Origin: an uncultured Clostridium sp.
GTDB taxonomy: Bacteria > Bacillota > Clostridia > Clostridiales > Clostridiaceae
Length of the DNA stretch: 64,000 nucleotides
Assembly: GCA_902785295.1 (NCBI GenBank)
Contig: CACZYK010000016.1
Span: 1-64,000 of the forward strand
Direction of reading: 5' to 3'
The notes below the pieces were generated by a model, which searched no databases, was not told the origin of the DNA, and saw only the letters and a program-made list of their open reading frames with translations. Each line of letters opens with the position of its first letter. Position 1 is the stretch's first letter. Of this stretch, positions 26,539-35,665 are shown in pieces. Position numbers and translations under genes: made by a program.

Positions 26539-29500
26539 TTAACTTCTTTCAATCCTTACCTTACTTCCCCCTAATCCTGAAACAGCTGGAGTAACTATAA
26601 GTTTTACTGGAACTCTGTTTTTTATAGCTTCAACATGGCTTATTATACCTATTTTTAATCTTTCATTATGAACCTTTTCTAAAGATTCCATAACCACCTC
26701 TAAAAGATTTTCATCTAGTGTTCCAAAGCCTTCATCTAAGAAAAATAATTCAAGTGGTGCTGTTCCTTTAAGCTGTATTTCTGCTGAAAGAGCTAATGCT
26801 AAAGATAAGGATGCTAAAAATGTTTCTCCTCCTGAAAGTGTTGAGGCATCTCTTTCTGCCCCTCCATTTTTATAATCTCTTATTATAAATTTACTATTTT
26901 CATCAACCTCTAAGCCATAATTTCCATTACTTATTTCCTTAAGTCTTTTTGATGCTTCATGAGAAATATATTTAAGTTTTGTTATTGCTACAAACTCAAC
27001 AAATTTCTTTCCTTTAAATAATTTTTCTAAATCATCTAATAAGGCAAGCTCATGGTCTATTTCTTTCTTTTTATTTAATAATTCACTAAGTTCTTTTAGT
27101 TTATTTTCTATATCTTTTAATTCTTTTTCTAAGGTTATCTTTTCCTCTTTAATTTTTTCAAATTCCTCTTCTTTTTGCTCTTTTTCTTCTTGAATGTTTT
27201 TCCATTCCTCTTCACTTATTTCCCTTCCAGCACTTTTCTTAATTAATCCTTCAATTACCCCTTGAATTTTTGAAAGCTCATTTTTATATTCTTCTATTTC
27301 TCTTTTAATTTCATCTATCTCTATTTTAGATAAATTATATTTTTCTGCTTCTTCAATATTTTCAAATTCTTCTTCCTTAAGAATATTGCTAAGCTTTTCT
27401 TTATTCTCTCTTACTTTATTATTAATTTCATTATTCTTTGTAAATTTCTCTATATAATTTTTATTGACCTCTTCATATTCTTTATCTACTTTCTTTTTAT
27501 TTTCTTCTTCAATCTTATATTCTTTCTCTATACATTCTATGTTATCTTCTATTATTTTAAGAGATAAAGATAAATTTTCACTTTCTTCTGCTTTTTCTTT
27601 TATTATTTTTTTCTTTTCTTCTATTAAAGCATCTTTTTCTTTTATTATAGCTCTTAACTCTGCCCCTTCTTCTTTTATCTTTGACATAGAATCTTTAAGA
27701 TTATTATTTTTATTAGTCAATACTTCAATATCATTTCTAAATTCTTTTATATCTTTAAAAAGCTTTTCCTTTTCTCTTTCTTTAGCTCTTATCTCATCAT
27801 TTTTTTTAAGGAAATCATCTATTTTAAAATTATCCTTTAAAATTTCAATTTCTTTTAGTGCATAATTCTTTTCTTCTAAATTTTTGTTTATCTCTTGTTC
27901 TATAGATAATAATTGCTTTGTATTTTCAGTTTCTATTGCACTATTTTTATTTATTTTATTTTTTAACTCATATATTTCTTCTTTAAGATTTTCTCTATTT
28001 TTTTCAAGAAACTCTTTATTTTTTTCATATTCATCTAAAGCATTTTTTAAGCTTTCAAAATTCTTTTCTTCTTTTTCTAAACTTTTGAAGTCTTCTCCTA
28101 AATTAGAAATTTCTTTTTCTGCTGATAATAACTTTTCTTTTGAGGTTAAAAGCTTAGTTTCATCTCTAGTAATATCATTATCCATAACTTTTATTTTTTC
28201 TTCTAAAATTGATATTTCTTTAGAAAAATCATTATCTTCTTTTAAAGATATTTCTTTTAAATTACTAAAATCATGATTCTTAGCACCACATACAGGACAA
28301 GGCTTTCCATCTTTAAGACCTATTCTAAGCTCATGAGCTAAATTTTCTATTTTTATTTCTTCATAACTTTCTTTTAAATTTTTAAGTTCTTTTTCATTTT
28401 CCTCTTTTAATACTTTCTTTTTCTCAATTTCTTTTGCTAGTAAATCATTTTCTTTGTTAATTTCTAAAATTTCTTTAGTACATTCATTAAATCTTCTTGC
28501 TTCTTCTTTTAACTTATTTATTTTATTTTGTTTTTCTAATAAATCCTTTGAAGTAGTAGGAGAAATAAGTTTTTCTAGTTTTTTAGATAATTCTAAGAAT
28601 TCCTTATTTTTATTTTCTAATAACTTACTTAAATATTCTTTTTCTTTTTTAGCACTCTCTATTTTGTTTTTTAATTTATCTATTTTTACTATATCTTCAT
28701 TATATATTTTATTTAAAGAATTATATTTTTCAGTTATTATTATTCCCTTTTGAACAGCATTTTTTAAATCTTCATCTATCTTTAAGCTTTCAGATTGTTC
28801 TTCTAAAGTCTTTATTTGTTTATCTTTTTCTTTTATATTTTCTTCAAAAATTTTAAATTCTTTTTCTTTATTTCTATAATCTGAAAGCATTAAATTTATT
28901 TTTTTCTTATTACTTTCCTGTTCCTTTAATAAACCATTTAATACCTTTTCTTCTCTTATGGCATCTAAAAGTCTTTCTTCTTTTATTTTTAATTTTGGAA
29001 GCTCTATATCTTTTCTATTCTTTAAAATTTCAAAGTTTTTTTCTCTTTCTTCTTTTTCTTTCTTTAAGTTAATAATTCTTTTTTCTAAAGCTTCTAATTC
29101 TTTTTGAATTATTATACTTTCATTTAATGATTTATTATATTCATCAATATAAGGCTTAACCCTTAATGAAGCTTCTCCTCTTAATACTTTATTTTTCTTA
29201 TTTTCTATATCATAAGATTTACTTTTTAATTTTAATTCCTTATCCTTATATAATAAAATTTCCTGTTGATTTTTCCAAAGTTCTTCCTTTTCTTTAAAGG
29301 TCTTATTAATATCCTTAAGTTCTTTATCAAAATCATTATATAATTTTTCTTTAAGCTTTAATTCTTCTTTCTTTAAAGATAAAATTTCATCATTTATATT
29401 TTCATATCCTTTAAGCTGACCAATAAGAATATCATTTTCTGTCTTTTTTTCTTTTATTTTCTTAGAAAGCTTTATTGATAAATTATCTCCATACTTTTGA

Positions 29501-30018
29501 AGATTAAATAATCTCTCAAGCATTTCTCTTCTCTGCTTTCCCTCAAGCTTTAAAAATTCACTAAATTTTCCTTGAGGAAGCACAACTGTCCTTGTAAAAT
29601 CATCTAAAGATAATCCTAAAATTTTTTCACAACTTTTATCTACTTCTCTTACCTTTTCAGCTAATACTACTTCATCATTTGTTATATCTAAAAGCTTAGC
29701 CCCTGCTGTTTTTATTCCTCCAGTTTTTTTATCTCTTTTAAAGCTTCTTTCAACCCTATATTTTTTTGTTTCAAAAGAAGTTATTTGAAATTCAAAACTT
29801 ACACTTAAAGTATCACAATTTGTATTTATATAATTTGAGCTTTTTCTTGCTAAATCCCCATATAAACTTAAGGTTATTCCATCTAAAATAGTAGATTTTC
29901 CACTTCCTGTAGGACCAAATATTCCAAAAAGCCCTCTATCTGTAAGCTTTTCAAAATCTATTACTTGTTCTTCAATAAAGCTATTTAAGCCTTTTATTTT
30001 TAATTTAATTGGTCTCAT
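26539..30018 (-). CDS. sbcC: Exonuclease subunit SbcC (Rad50-like ATPase)
   Basis: The SMC-like ATPase of the SbcCD nuclease, which cleaves hairpins and processes DNA ends. The N-terminal Walker A is GPTGSGKSTILDGI near residue 35. Long coiled coils are interrupted by the zinc hook CPVCG (in KPCPVCGAKNH, near residue 575). The C-terminal half carries the signature STLSGGETFLASLSLALALS and Walker B LFFLDEGFGTLD. ATG at 30018 (MRPIKLKIKG) has GGAGGGG upstream and overlaps sbcD by 14 nt. Predicted 1159 aa. Confidence 0.96.
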   Translation of the reverse strand: MRPIKLKIKGLNSFIEEQVIDFEKLTDRGLFGIFGPTGSGKSTILDGITLSLYGDLARKSSNYINTNCDTLSVSFEFQITSFETKKYRVERSFKRDKKTGGIKTAGAKLLDITNDEVVLAEKVREVDKSCEKILGLSLDDFTRTVVLPQGKFSEFLKLEGKQRREMLERLFNLQKYGDNLSIKLSKKIKEKKTENDILIGQLKGYENINDEILSLKKEELKLKEKLYNDFDKELKDINKTFKEKEELWKNQQEILLYKDKELKLKSKSYDIENKKNKVLRGEASLRVKPYIDEYNKSLNESIIIQKELEALEKRIINLKKEKEEREKNFEILKNRKDIELPKLKIKEERLLDAIREEKVLNGLLKEQESNKKKINLMLSDYRNKEKEFKIFEENIKEKDKQIKTLEEQSESLKIDEDLKNAVQKGIIITEKYNSLNKIYNEDIVKIDKLKNKIESAKKEKEYLSKLLENKNKEFLELSKKLEKLISPTTSKDLLEKQNKINKLKEEARRFNECTKEILEINKENDLLAKEIEKKKVLKEENEKELKNLKESYEEIKIENLAHELRIGLKDGKPCPVCGAKNHDFSNLKEISLKEDNDFSKEISILEEKIKVMDNDITRDETKLLTSKEKLLSAEKEISNLGEDFKSLEKEEKNFESLKNALDEYEKNKEFLEKNRENLKEEIYELKNKINKNSAIETENTKQLLSIEQEINKNLEEKNYALKEIEILKDNFKIDDFLKKNDEIRAKEREKEKLFKDIKEFRNDIEVLTNKNNNLKDSMSKIKEEGAELRAIIKEKDALIEEKKKIIKEKAEESENLSLSLKIIEDNIECIEKEYKIEEENKKKVDKEYEEVNKNYIEKFTKNNEINNKVRENKEKLSNILKEEEFENIEEAEKYNLSKIEIDEIKREIEEYKNELSKIQGVIEGLIKKSAGREISEEEWKNIQEEKEQKEEEFEKIKEEKITLEKELKDIENKLKELSELLNKKKEIDHELALLDDLEKLFKGKKFVEFVAITKLKYISHEASKRLKEISNGNYGLEVDENSKFIIRDYKNGGAERDASTLSGGETFLASLSLALALSAEIQLKGTAPLELFFLDEGFGTLDENLLEVVMESLEKVHNERLKIGIISHVEAIKNRVPVKLIVTPAVSGLGGSKVRIERS

Positions 30019-31225
30019 CTTCTTCCCCTCCTTCAACTATGGATAAGAGCATTTTAACCAATTCTTCATCAGGTTCTACATCTCTCTCCTTTTTATAAAA
30101 CTCTTTAAACATTTCCTCAAAAGTTTTTTCAGCAAAATTTCTTATCTCTTCATCATCATTTTCTTCTGATTTTATCTTTGGAATAATCTCTAAAATATCA
30201 TCTTTTAAGCTTTTCATAGCTTTTATTTCATCTTCTCTTATATATCTATCTGTTTCAATTTCTAAATAAACCCAGGAACTTTTGCCTGAATTTTCTTCAC
30301 ACTTTTCAATTGCTTCATCTATGCTTTTACACTTCCATATCTCTATAGGCTTATATACTTTAAAAGGCACTTCTGTTACCTTTGCCTCTTCTTTAGCTTT
30401 AACATCTATTATAAAACACTTTTTTTCGCTGTTTATCTCTTTTTTATTATAGTGTATAGGAGAACCTGAATATCTTGCTTTATGATTTGTATTTGGAACT
30501 ACTTGTGGCTTATGAACATGACCTAAAGCAATATATTGAGCTTCCTTAGGAAAACAGCTTCCATCAACTATATAACTTCCACCAAGTTGTATGCTTCTTT
30601 CAGAGCCTCCTTCTTTACTTTCCATTGCAAATAGATGAGATACTACTAAATTTATAGTGTCTTCTCTATAATTAACCTTTAAATCATCAAAAAGCTTATG
30701 AATTCTATCACTATAAGATTTTAATTTTTCCTCCTCTTCATCCATATCCTTATATAAAACTTCATTAAGTCTTTTTTCGCTTGGATAAGGAACAGTTAAA
30801 ATTACTGCTTTTTCATTATTTATCTCTATTTCAATAAACCCTTCTCCTGAATTTAAAACCTTATGTTTTCCATAGTCGCCCGTTTCAATAACAGTTTTAG
30901 GAGTTCCTATCATAATTATTCCATGTTCCCTTGCTAAAGGTCCTGCTGCAACTAGTCTTTCTGGATTATCATGATTTCCTGCTATAACTAATATAAGCCT
31001 TTCCCCATCTTCTGAAAGCTGTTTTAATGTGCTATAAAACATTTTTTCAGCCCTTGCTGGAGGATTGCTATTATCATATATATCTCCTGCTATAATTACT
31101 AAATCTATATTATTTTCCTTAACAATATTTATAAAATCTTTTAAAAACTCTTCCTGCTCATCCATTCTACTAAAACCTTCAAGATTTTTTCCTAAATGAA
31201 AATCTGCTGTATGTAATATTCTCAT
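30005..31225 (-). CDS. sbcD: Exonuclease subunit SbcD (Mre11-like)
   Basis: The metallophosphoesterase nuclease partner of SbcC. Metal-binding motifs are HTADFHLGK at the N-terminus, IAGDIYDNSNPPARAE, AGNHDNPERL and ALGHVHKPQ. Start ATG at 31225 (MRILHTADFH) is supported by AAGGAAGGAT; the frame continues to 31255 without a ribosome site. Predicted 406 aa. It overlaps sbcC by 14 nt, so the two subunits are translationally coupled. Confidence 0.96.
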   Translation of the reverse strand: MRILHTADFHLGKNLEGFSRMDEQEEFLKDFINIVKENNIDLVIIAGDIYDNSNPPARAEKMFYSTLKQLSEDGERLILVIAGNHDNPERLVAAGPLAREHGIIMIGTPKTVIETGDYGKHKVLNSGEGFIEIEINNEKAVILTVPYPSEKRLNEVLYKDMDEEEEKLKSYSDRIHKLFDDLKVNYREDTINLVVSHLFAMESKEGGSERSIQLGGSYIVDGSCFPKEAQYIALGHVHKPQVVPNTNHKARYSGSPIHYNKKEINSEKKCFIIDVKAKEEAKVTEVPFKVYKPIEIWKCKSIDEAIEKCEENSGKSSWVYLEIETDRYIREDEIKAMKSLKDDILEIIPKIKSEENDDEEIRNFAEKTFEEMFKEFYKKERDVEPDEELVKMLLSIVEGGEEDETN

Positions 31226-31362
31226 TTTATCCTTCCTTTTTACTTTATATTTCATTTTTGTCTTTAAACATTTATATATTTTATTATAATAGTATAACCA
31301 GAAAAAATATAGAGATTTATTTACATATTTTTCAAATATATCACATGAAATTTATATAATTA

Positions 31363-31396
31363 AAGCACCTATATTTCTATAGATGCCTTTTTAATC
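31363..31396 (-). terminator. Imperfect hairpin, probable terminator of the ABC exporter operon
   Basis: AAAGCACCTATA and TATAGATGCCTTTTT pair with mismatches around a short loop, directly past the exporter permease stop at 31403. The T-tail in the minus direction is weak. Confidence 0.45.
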
Positions 31397-31402
31397 TCTT
31401 TA

Positions 31403-32632
31403 TTATTTTTCTTTTTTAAGCCATTTAATAGCATTTGATAGCTTTATAGGATTTCCATACATTAAAGTTGCCATTCTATAAATTTTAGCTCCTAAGAAAC
31501 CAACAATTACTATTGAAGCAATTAATAAAACTAATGAAATTATTATTTCTATTGTAGGAACAGTTCCCATTGCCACCCTTACAAACATCGCATTACATGA
31601 ACTAAATGGAATAAATGACATAACCTTAATTATCATTCCATCAGGCTTAGTTAAATTAAACATTGTAAGCATAAATACTATAACATAAATCATTGATATG
31701 TTTCCTGCACTTTTTCCTATATCCTCTGTCTTAGAAACTAATGCACCTAAAGCACCAAAAATAAATGTATATAATAAATATCCTAACATTCCAAAGACTG
31801 CAAAAGTTAATAGTACATTTGATGGAATATCAAACACCATATCTAATAATCCATTCCAAGAATCTCTATTTATTTTATATGACACTAATCCTGAACCAAT
31901 TATTAATCCCATTTGTATAAAGCTTGCTATTGCTCCTGCTATTACTTTTCCAAAAATTAAACTATTACTGCTTGTACTAGTTACCAAAACCTCAATTGCA
32001 CGATTACTTTTTTCACTTGTAACTGAAGTAGCTATAAGTTGACCATACATTATTATCATAAAATATAATATAAATATTAATGCATAAGTATATATGTAGT
32101 TGCTTACACTATCTTTTCCTAATATTTCAACATTGCTTTCAATAGGCATATTATATAAAGCATCCATTTCATCTACACTTATATTTTTATCCTTAAGATA
32201 ATCTTCTCTATACACTCTAGATAAAACTGATTCAAATATAGGTTGATTTTCATCTGAAAAACTACTATTTTCAACTAAATAAGAATAATCAGTTAATGAA
32301 TTTACAATAAAACCTGCATCAGCCTTATCTTCATTTATTAAATCTTCAACTTCTTTTCTACTCTTAACCTTTTCCCATTCAACATCTTCAAAAGCCTTTT
32401 TTAAATATTCATTATCTGCTATGATATTGTCCTTATCATAAATTGCAAAAACTGTCTTTTCTTCATTACTCTCTACTTTATCTTTTCCACTTAAAGCTGG
32501 AATATTTATAAATGAAGGTACTGATAAACCTACTATTAACAATACTGAAAATAGAATTGTTGTTATAAGATAGCTTTTATTTTTAAAGTAATTGCCTAAT
32601 TCAAATTTTAATACAGTAAAAAATTGTTTCAT
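31403..32632 (-). CDS. ABC-2 type exporter permease (NatB/YhaP-like)
   Basis: A 409-residue membrane protein. One helix at about residues 19-40 is followed by a large extracytoplasmic domain (to about residue 175) and five or six C-terminal helices. This is the layout of NatB-like ABC-2 permeases (COG1668), which export Na+ or other compounds and are often tied to stress or antimicrobial resistance. The start ATG overlaps the stop of the ATPase gene (TAATG). The substrate is not apparent. Confidence 0.87.
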   Translation of the reverse strand: MKQFFTVLKFELGNYFKNKSYLITTILFSVLLIVGLSVPSFINIPALSGKDKVESNEEKTVFAIYDKDNIIADNEYLKKAFEDVEWEKVKSRKEVEDLINEDKADAGFIVNSLTDYSYLVENSSFSDENQPIFESVLSRVYREDYLKDKNISVDEMDALYNMPIESNVEILGKDSVSNYIYTYALIFILYFMIIMYGQLIATSVTSEKSNRAIEVLVTSTSSNSLIFGKVIAGAIASFIQMGLIIGSGLVSYKINRDSWNGLLDMVFDIPSNVLLTFAVFGMLGYLLYTFIFGALGALVSKTEDIGKSAGNISMIYVIVFMLTMFNLTKPDGMIIKVMSFIPFSSCNAMFVRVAMGTVPTIEIIISLVLLIASIVIVGFLGAKIYRMATLMYGNPIKLSNAIKWLKKEK

Positions 32633-33546
32633 TATTTATCCCCTGCCTTTGATACAAAAATGTCATTTAATGTTGGTTCATACACTCCAAATCTTTCAAT
32701 ATCTATATCTGATTCTAAAATTCTTTTTAACAAATCATTTTTGTTCTTACCTTCTAATAGTTCAAGAACTATGAATTCCTTTTTAACATCATCTATTTTT
32801 ATAAGACTTTTATAGTCATTTTCACATTTTTCTTTAAGATTATCTAAAGAATAATTGGAAGCACTTAATATTAATCTATTTTTACCAAAATCCTTTTTTA
32901 TTTCTTTTAAGTTTCCACTTAAAACTACATCCCCATGATTTATAATGGCAATATCTTCACAAAATTCTTCTACATAATTCATTTGATGACTTGAAAATAT
33001 AACTATTTTTTTATCTTCAATAAGCTCTTTAACTACATCCTTTAAAACCTGAGAATTTACTGGGTCTAATCCACTAAATGGTTCATCTAAAACCACTATT
33101 TCAGGGTTACATACCAAGGTTTGAGCAAGCTGAACTTTTTGTTGATTTCCTTTTGATAAAGTTTCAAGAAGACGATTTTCATATTCTAAAACTCCCAATC
33201 TTTCAAGCCACTTTTTTGTATTTTTCTTAGCATCCTTAGTTGATATTCCTCTTAAATTTGCTAAATACATAATTTGTTCTGAGACCTTTTTCTTAGGATA
33301 CAATCCTCTTTCCTCTGGAAGATAGCCAATTTGAAAATTTTTAGGATTAAAAGGCTTTCCATCTAAAAGAATTTCTCCTTCATCTGATTTAAAAACATCC
33401 ATTAAAATTCTTATTGTTGTTGTTTTTCCTGCTCCATTTCTTCCAAGAAGTCCAAGTGCCTTTCCACTTTCTACAGAAAAAGAAATTCCATGTAAAACTT
33501 CATTTCCTGAAAAACTCTTATGCAAATTTTTTACTTCTAGTTTCAT
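32632..33546 (-). CDS. ABC exporter ATP-binding protein (NatA/YhaQ-like)
   Basis: The ATPase partner of the ABC-2 permease. Walker A GRNGAGKTTTIRIL near residue 38, Q-loop GYLPEERGLYPKKKV, signature LSKGNQQKVQLAQTL, Walker B IVVLDEPFSGLDP and switch FSSHQM are present. A C-terminal extension of about 85 residues matches the DUF4162 region of COG4152 ATPases. ATG at 33546 is preferred because GGGAGG precedes it; the frame also opens at 33561. Predicted 304 aa. Confidence 0.9.
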   Translation of the reverse strand: MKLEVKNLHKSFSGNEVLHGISFSVESGKALGLLGRNGAGKTTTIRILMDVFKSDEGEILLDGKPFNPKNFQIGYLPEERGLYPKKKVSEQIMYLANLRGISTKDAKKNTKKWLERLGVLEYENRLLETLSKGNQQKVQLAQTLVCNPEIVVLDEPFSGLDPVNSQVLKDVVKELIEDKKIVIFSSHQMNYVEEFCEDIAIINHGDVVLSGNLKEIKKDFGKNRLILSASNYSLDNLKEKCENDYKSLIKIDDVKKEFIVLELLEGKNKNDLLKRILESDIDIERFGVYEPTLNDIFVSKAGDK

Positions 33547-33660
33547 ATTAATTCCTCCCAAATTATCATCTATTGTTTTATTTATAAATAACCCTCTTGC
33601 TCTTGTTAAGATAATTATATAAAATGTGTTATTTTGTTACATCTATCTTTTGTAATTATG

Positions 33661-33680
33661 AAAATGACTTAAGTCATTTT
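33661..33680. promoter_or_regulatory. Perfect 20-bp palindrome next to the pdaA promoter
   Basis: AAAATGACTTAAGTCATTTT is perfectly self-complementary and touches the -35 element of the pdaA promoter. It lies about 40 bp upstream of the likely -10 (33614-33619) of the divergent ABC exporter operon. It could bind a dimeric regulator of either gene. Confidence 0.5.
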
Positions 33681-33681
33681 T

Positions 33682-33711
33682 GAATAAAATCATTAAATAT
33701 TTCACATAATA
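33682..33711 (+). promoter_or_regulatory. Sigma-G-like promoter of pdaA
   Basis: GAATA (33682-33686), an 18-nt spacer and CATAATA (33705-33711) match the Bacillus subtilis sigma-G consensus GHATR-N18-CATWMTA exactly. In B. subtilis pdaA is a forespore sigma-G gene, so identity and promoter agree. Confidence 0.65.
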
Positions 33712-33756
33712 AAAAGACAGTATAATAAACCAACAAGTAAATTTGAGGTGATATTT

Positions 33757-34536
33757 TTGAAAAAAAATTCTTTATTTATTTTTATATTAACTATTTTGCT
33801 ATCACTTTCCTTCCCTTTTCAAGCTCTAGCAGATGACAATACAGAGCTTAACTGGTACTATGTTCCTGCTAAAAATAATGCTATTCCTGAAGGTGCAAAG
33901 GAAGGAGTATCCTTTCTTAAAGATTATGATGGCTATTATTTAGGTGATACTTCATCAAAGGTTTTATATCTTACATTTGATGAAGGTTATGAAAATGGCA
34001 ATACACCTTTTATATTAGATACACTAAAAGAGCTTAAAATTCCAGCTGCCTTTTTTGTTGTAAAGCCTTACATAGATAGTGAACCTGATATAATAAAAAG
34101 AATGGTTAATGAAGGACATCTAGTATGTAACCATTCAAATCATCATCCTTCTATGGCTTCTATAACTGATGATGAAAAATTCAAAGAAGAATTTACTTCT
34201 GTTGAAGAAGCTTTTAAAAACCTTACAGGACAGGATATGCCTAAATTCTTTAGACCTCCAATGGGCAAATATTCAAAAAATTCTCTAGCAAGAACTAAAG
34301 CCTTAGGATATAAAACAATTTTTTGGAGCTTTGCTTATAAAGACTGGCTTGTAGATGACCAACCTAATGAAGCCTTTGCCATTGAAAAAATAAAAAATGG
34401 AGTTCATCCTGGTGGAATTCTTCTTCTTCATGCAGTTTCTGACACAAATACAAAGGTTTTAAAACAAGTTCTTTCTGAACTTCAAAACGAAGGATATGTA
34501 TTTAAGTCGTTTGTTTCAACTTTGTATCTAGTATAA
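33757..34536 (+). CDS. pdaA: Polysaccharide deacetylase, PdaA type (cortex muramic-delta-lactam synthesis)
   Basis: Removes the N-acetyl group of muramic acid as a step to the delta-lactam of spore cortex. A signal peptide or anchor spans residues about 5-25. The NodB domain has the PdaA form of motif 1 (YLTFDEGYENGNTPFILDTL), motif 2 with NHSNHHPSM, motif 3 RPPMGKYS, and GGILLLHAVS. The start is TTG at 33757 with GAGGTG six bases before; the in-frame GTG at 33748 lies inside that ribosome site. Predicted 259 aa. A sigma-G-like promoter precedes it. Confidence 0.92.
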   Translation: MKKNSLFIFILTILLSLSFPFQALADDNTELNWYYVPAKNNAIPEGAKEGVSFLKDYDGYYLGDTSSKVLYLTFDEGYENGNTPFILDTLKELKIPAAFFVVKPYIDSEPDIIKRMVNEGHLVCNHSNHHPSMASITDDEKFKEEFTSVEEAFKNLTGQDMPKFFRPPMGKYSKNSLARTKALGYKTIFWSFAYKDWLVDDQPNEAFAIEKIKNGVHPGGILLLHAVSDTNTKVLKQVLSELQNEGYVFKSFVSTLYLV

Positions 34537-34575
34537 AATACCTTTTATTAATTGTCAATATCTTCTATACAAAAA

Positions 34576-34636
34576 AAATGTTAATTATTACTTTGCTTTC
34601 TAGTTTTAAATCAACACAAAGTAATAATTAACACTT
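34576..34636. repeat. Dispersed hairpin element, loosely related copy C
   Basis: Perfect 16-nt arms GTTAATTATTACTTTG (34580-34595) and complement (34617-34632) enclose a 21-nt loop that ends ATCAACA. It shares arms and loop edges with the copy near 63,250 but lacks the GCTCCAAGTCA core. It lies between convergent genes. In the minus direction it is followed by eight T residues, so it probably terminates the amidohydrolase gene. Confidence 0.6.
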
Positions 34637-34657
34637 TACTAAAGATTTATATCTTTT

Positions 34658-35455
34658 CTAAATCATTAAATTAAAAAGTCTTATAGCATTTTTATACATT
34701 ATATTTTCATATTCTTCCTTTGTAAGACTATTTTTAAACTCTTCGCTTAAATACACACTACATATAGTTGGATGATTGTATGTATCTACTCCATCTATTG
34801 GATTGTCTGTTCCAAATAATAATTTTTCAGAGCCACATCTTTTTATCTTTATTGCATGCTCTGGTTCTACCCAAGCTGTATCTCCATAAAGATTAGGAAG
34901 TTTTTCTATATACTCAATAGCTTTTTCATTGTCTGTTCCAAGCTCCATATGCCCCATTATAAAATTAACCTTCTTATATTTTTTAGCCATTTCATAGACA
35001 AGCTTTGGAGCTGAACATTCATCATTTGCTGTATGAGTAAGTATTGGTAAATTATACTCTTCTGCAAGTTTTATATATTCTTGAACTTGTAAGGAATCAA
35101 ATCTCATTTTTGAATGATAAGGATGAATCTTTATTCCTAAAACCCATTCTCTATTTTCCTTAACTAAATTTTTAAACTCTTCTGTGCACCCTTCTAATCT
35201 TGGTTTAACCCAAAGAAGTGCTCCTATTTTTTTAGGATTATTTTTAGCAAATCTTAATATTTTTTCACAAGTTTCAGTTTGACTATGCTGAAATTCTATT
35301 GGAATTAGCTCCTGATTACCATCTACTTCTGAAGCTTCTATATTTGAAACTAAGCTATAATCAATATTATATTTTTCCATAGACTTAAGTACCATTTCTT
35401 CTGGCATATTAAAATTCATAATATTTCCTATATGTACATGTGAATCTATAATCAT
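34658..35455 (-). CDS. Amidohydrolase-family metal-dependent hydrolase
   Basis: A 265-residue TIM-barrel hydrolase of the amidohydrolase 2 group (COG2159). The metal-binding HxH is in MIIDSHVHIG. Further sites are the GIKIHPYH lysine/histidine region, the THTAND histidine, MGHME and LFGTDNPIDG aspartate. Members act on varied substrates (decarboxylation, deamination, hydrolysis) and the true one cannot be read here. The ribosome site is AAGGAGGGG. Confidence 0.85.
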   Translation of the reverse strand: MIIDSHVHIGNIMNFNMPEEMVLKSMEKYNIDYSLVSNIEASEVDGNQELIPIEFQHSQTETCEKILRFAKNNPKKIGALLWVKPRLEGCTEEFKNLVKENREWVLGIKIHPYHSKMRFDSLQVQEYIKLAEEYNLPILTHTANDECSAPKLVYEMAKKYKKVNFIMGHMELGTDNEKAIEYIEKLPNLYGDTAWVEPEHAIKIKRCGSEKLLFGTDNPIDGVDTYNHPTICSVYLSEEFKNSLTKEEYENIMYKNAIRLFNLMI

Positions 35456-35576
35456 AAAATCCCCTCCTTATAACTAATATTATACTTTCTTATATAAATT
35501 TTCTATTAAAATAAAAATAAATTGCATTACAAATTGACAAATAGTAATATTTTTTAAAATTTATATTACCTAAAAA

Positions 35577-35657
35577 GGCTGTCACATTAAAAAATATCAA
35601 TAGAATATATAGCTGCTTTATACTATATATTGCTACAAAAATTTTTGTGTGACAGCC
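35577..35657. terminator. Long stem-loop, terminator of the glycan operon or small mobile remnant
   Basis: Perfect 10-nt terminal arms GGCTGTCACA (35577-35586) and complement (35648-35657) extend inward imperfectly, and an inner ATATATAG/CTATATAT pair lies between. On the minus strand it follows the cyclodeaminase stop and ends in TTTTT, so it can terminate. CTAAA occurs on both outer sides, which could be a target duplication of a tiny inverted-repeat element. The rest of the gap up to 35,456 is AT-rich with no gene. Confidence 0.6.
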
Positions 35658-35665
35658 CTAAATAT

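Noticed and set aside
27464..28753. Plus-strand open frames of 99-133 codons opposite sbcC
   Set aside because: They are rich in Ser, Phe and Leu as expected for the antisense of Lys/Glu-rich coiled coils, and have no ribosome sites. They are shadows of sbcC.
33701..33725. Vegetative TATAAT box upstream of pdaA at 33,720-33,725
   Set aside because: No acceptable -35 element lies 16-18 bp upstream; the sigma-G-type elements fit better.
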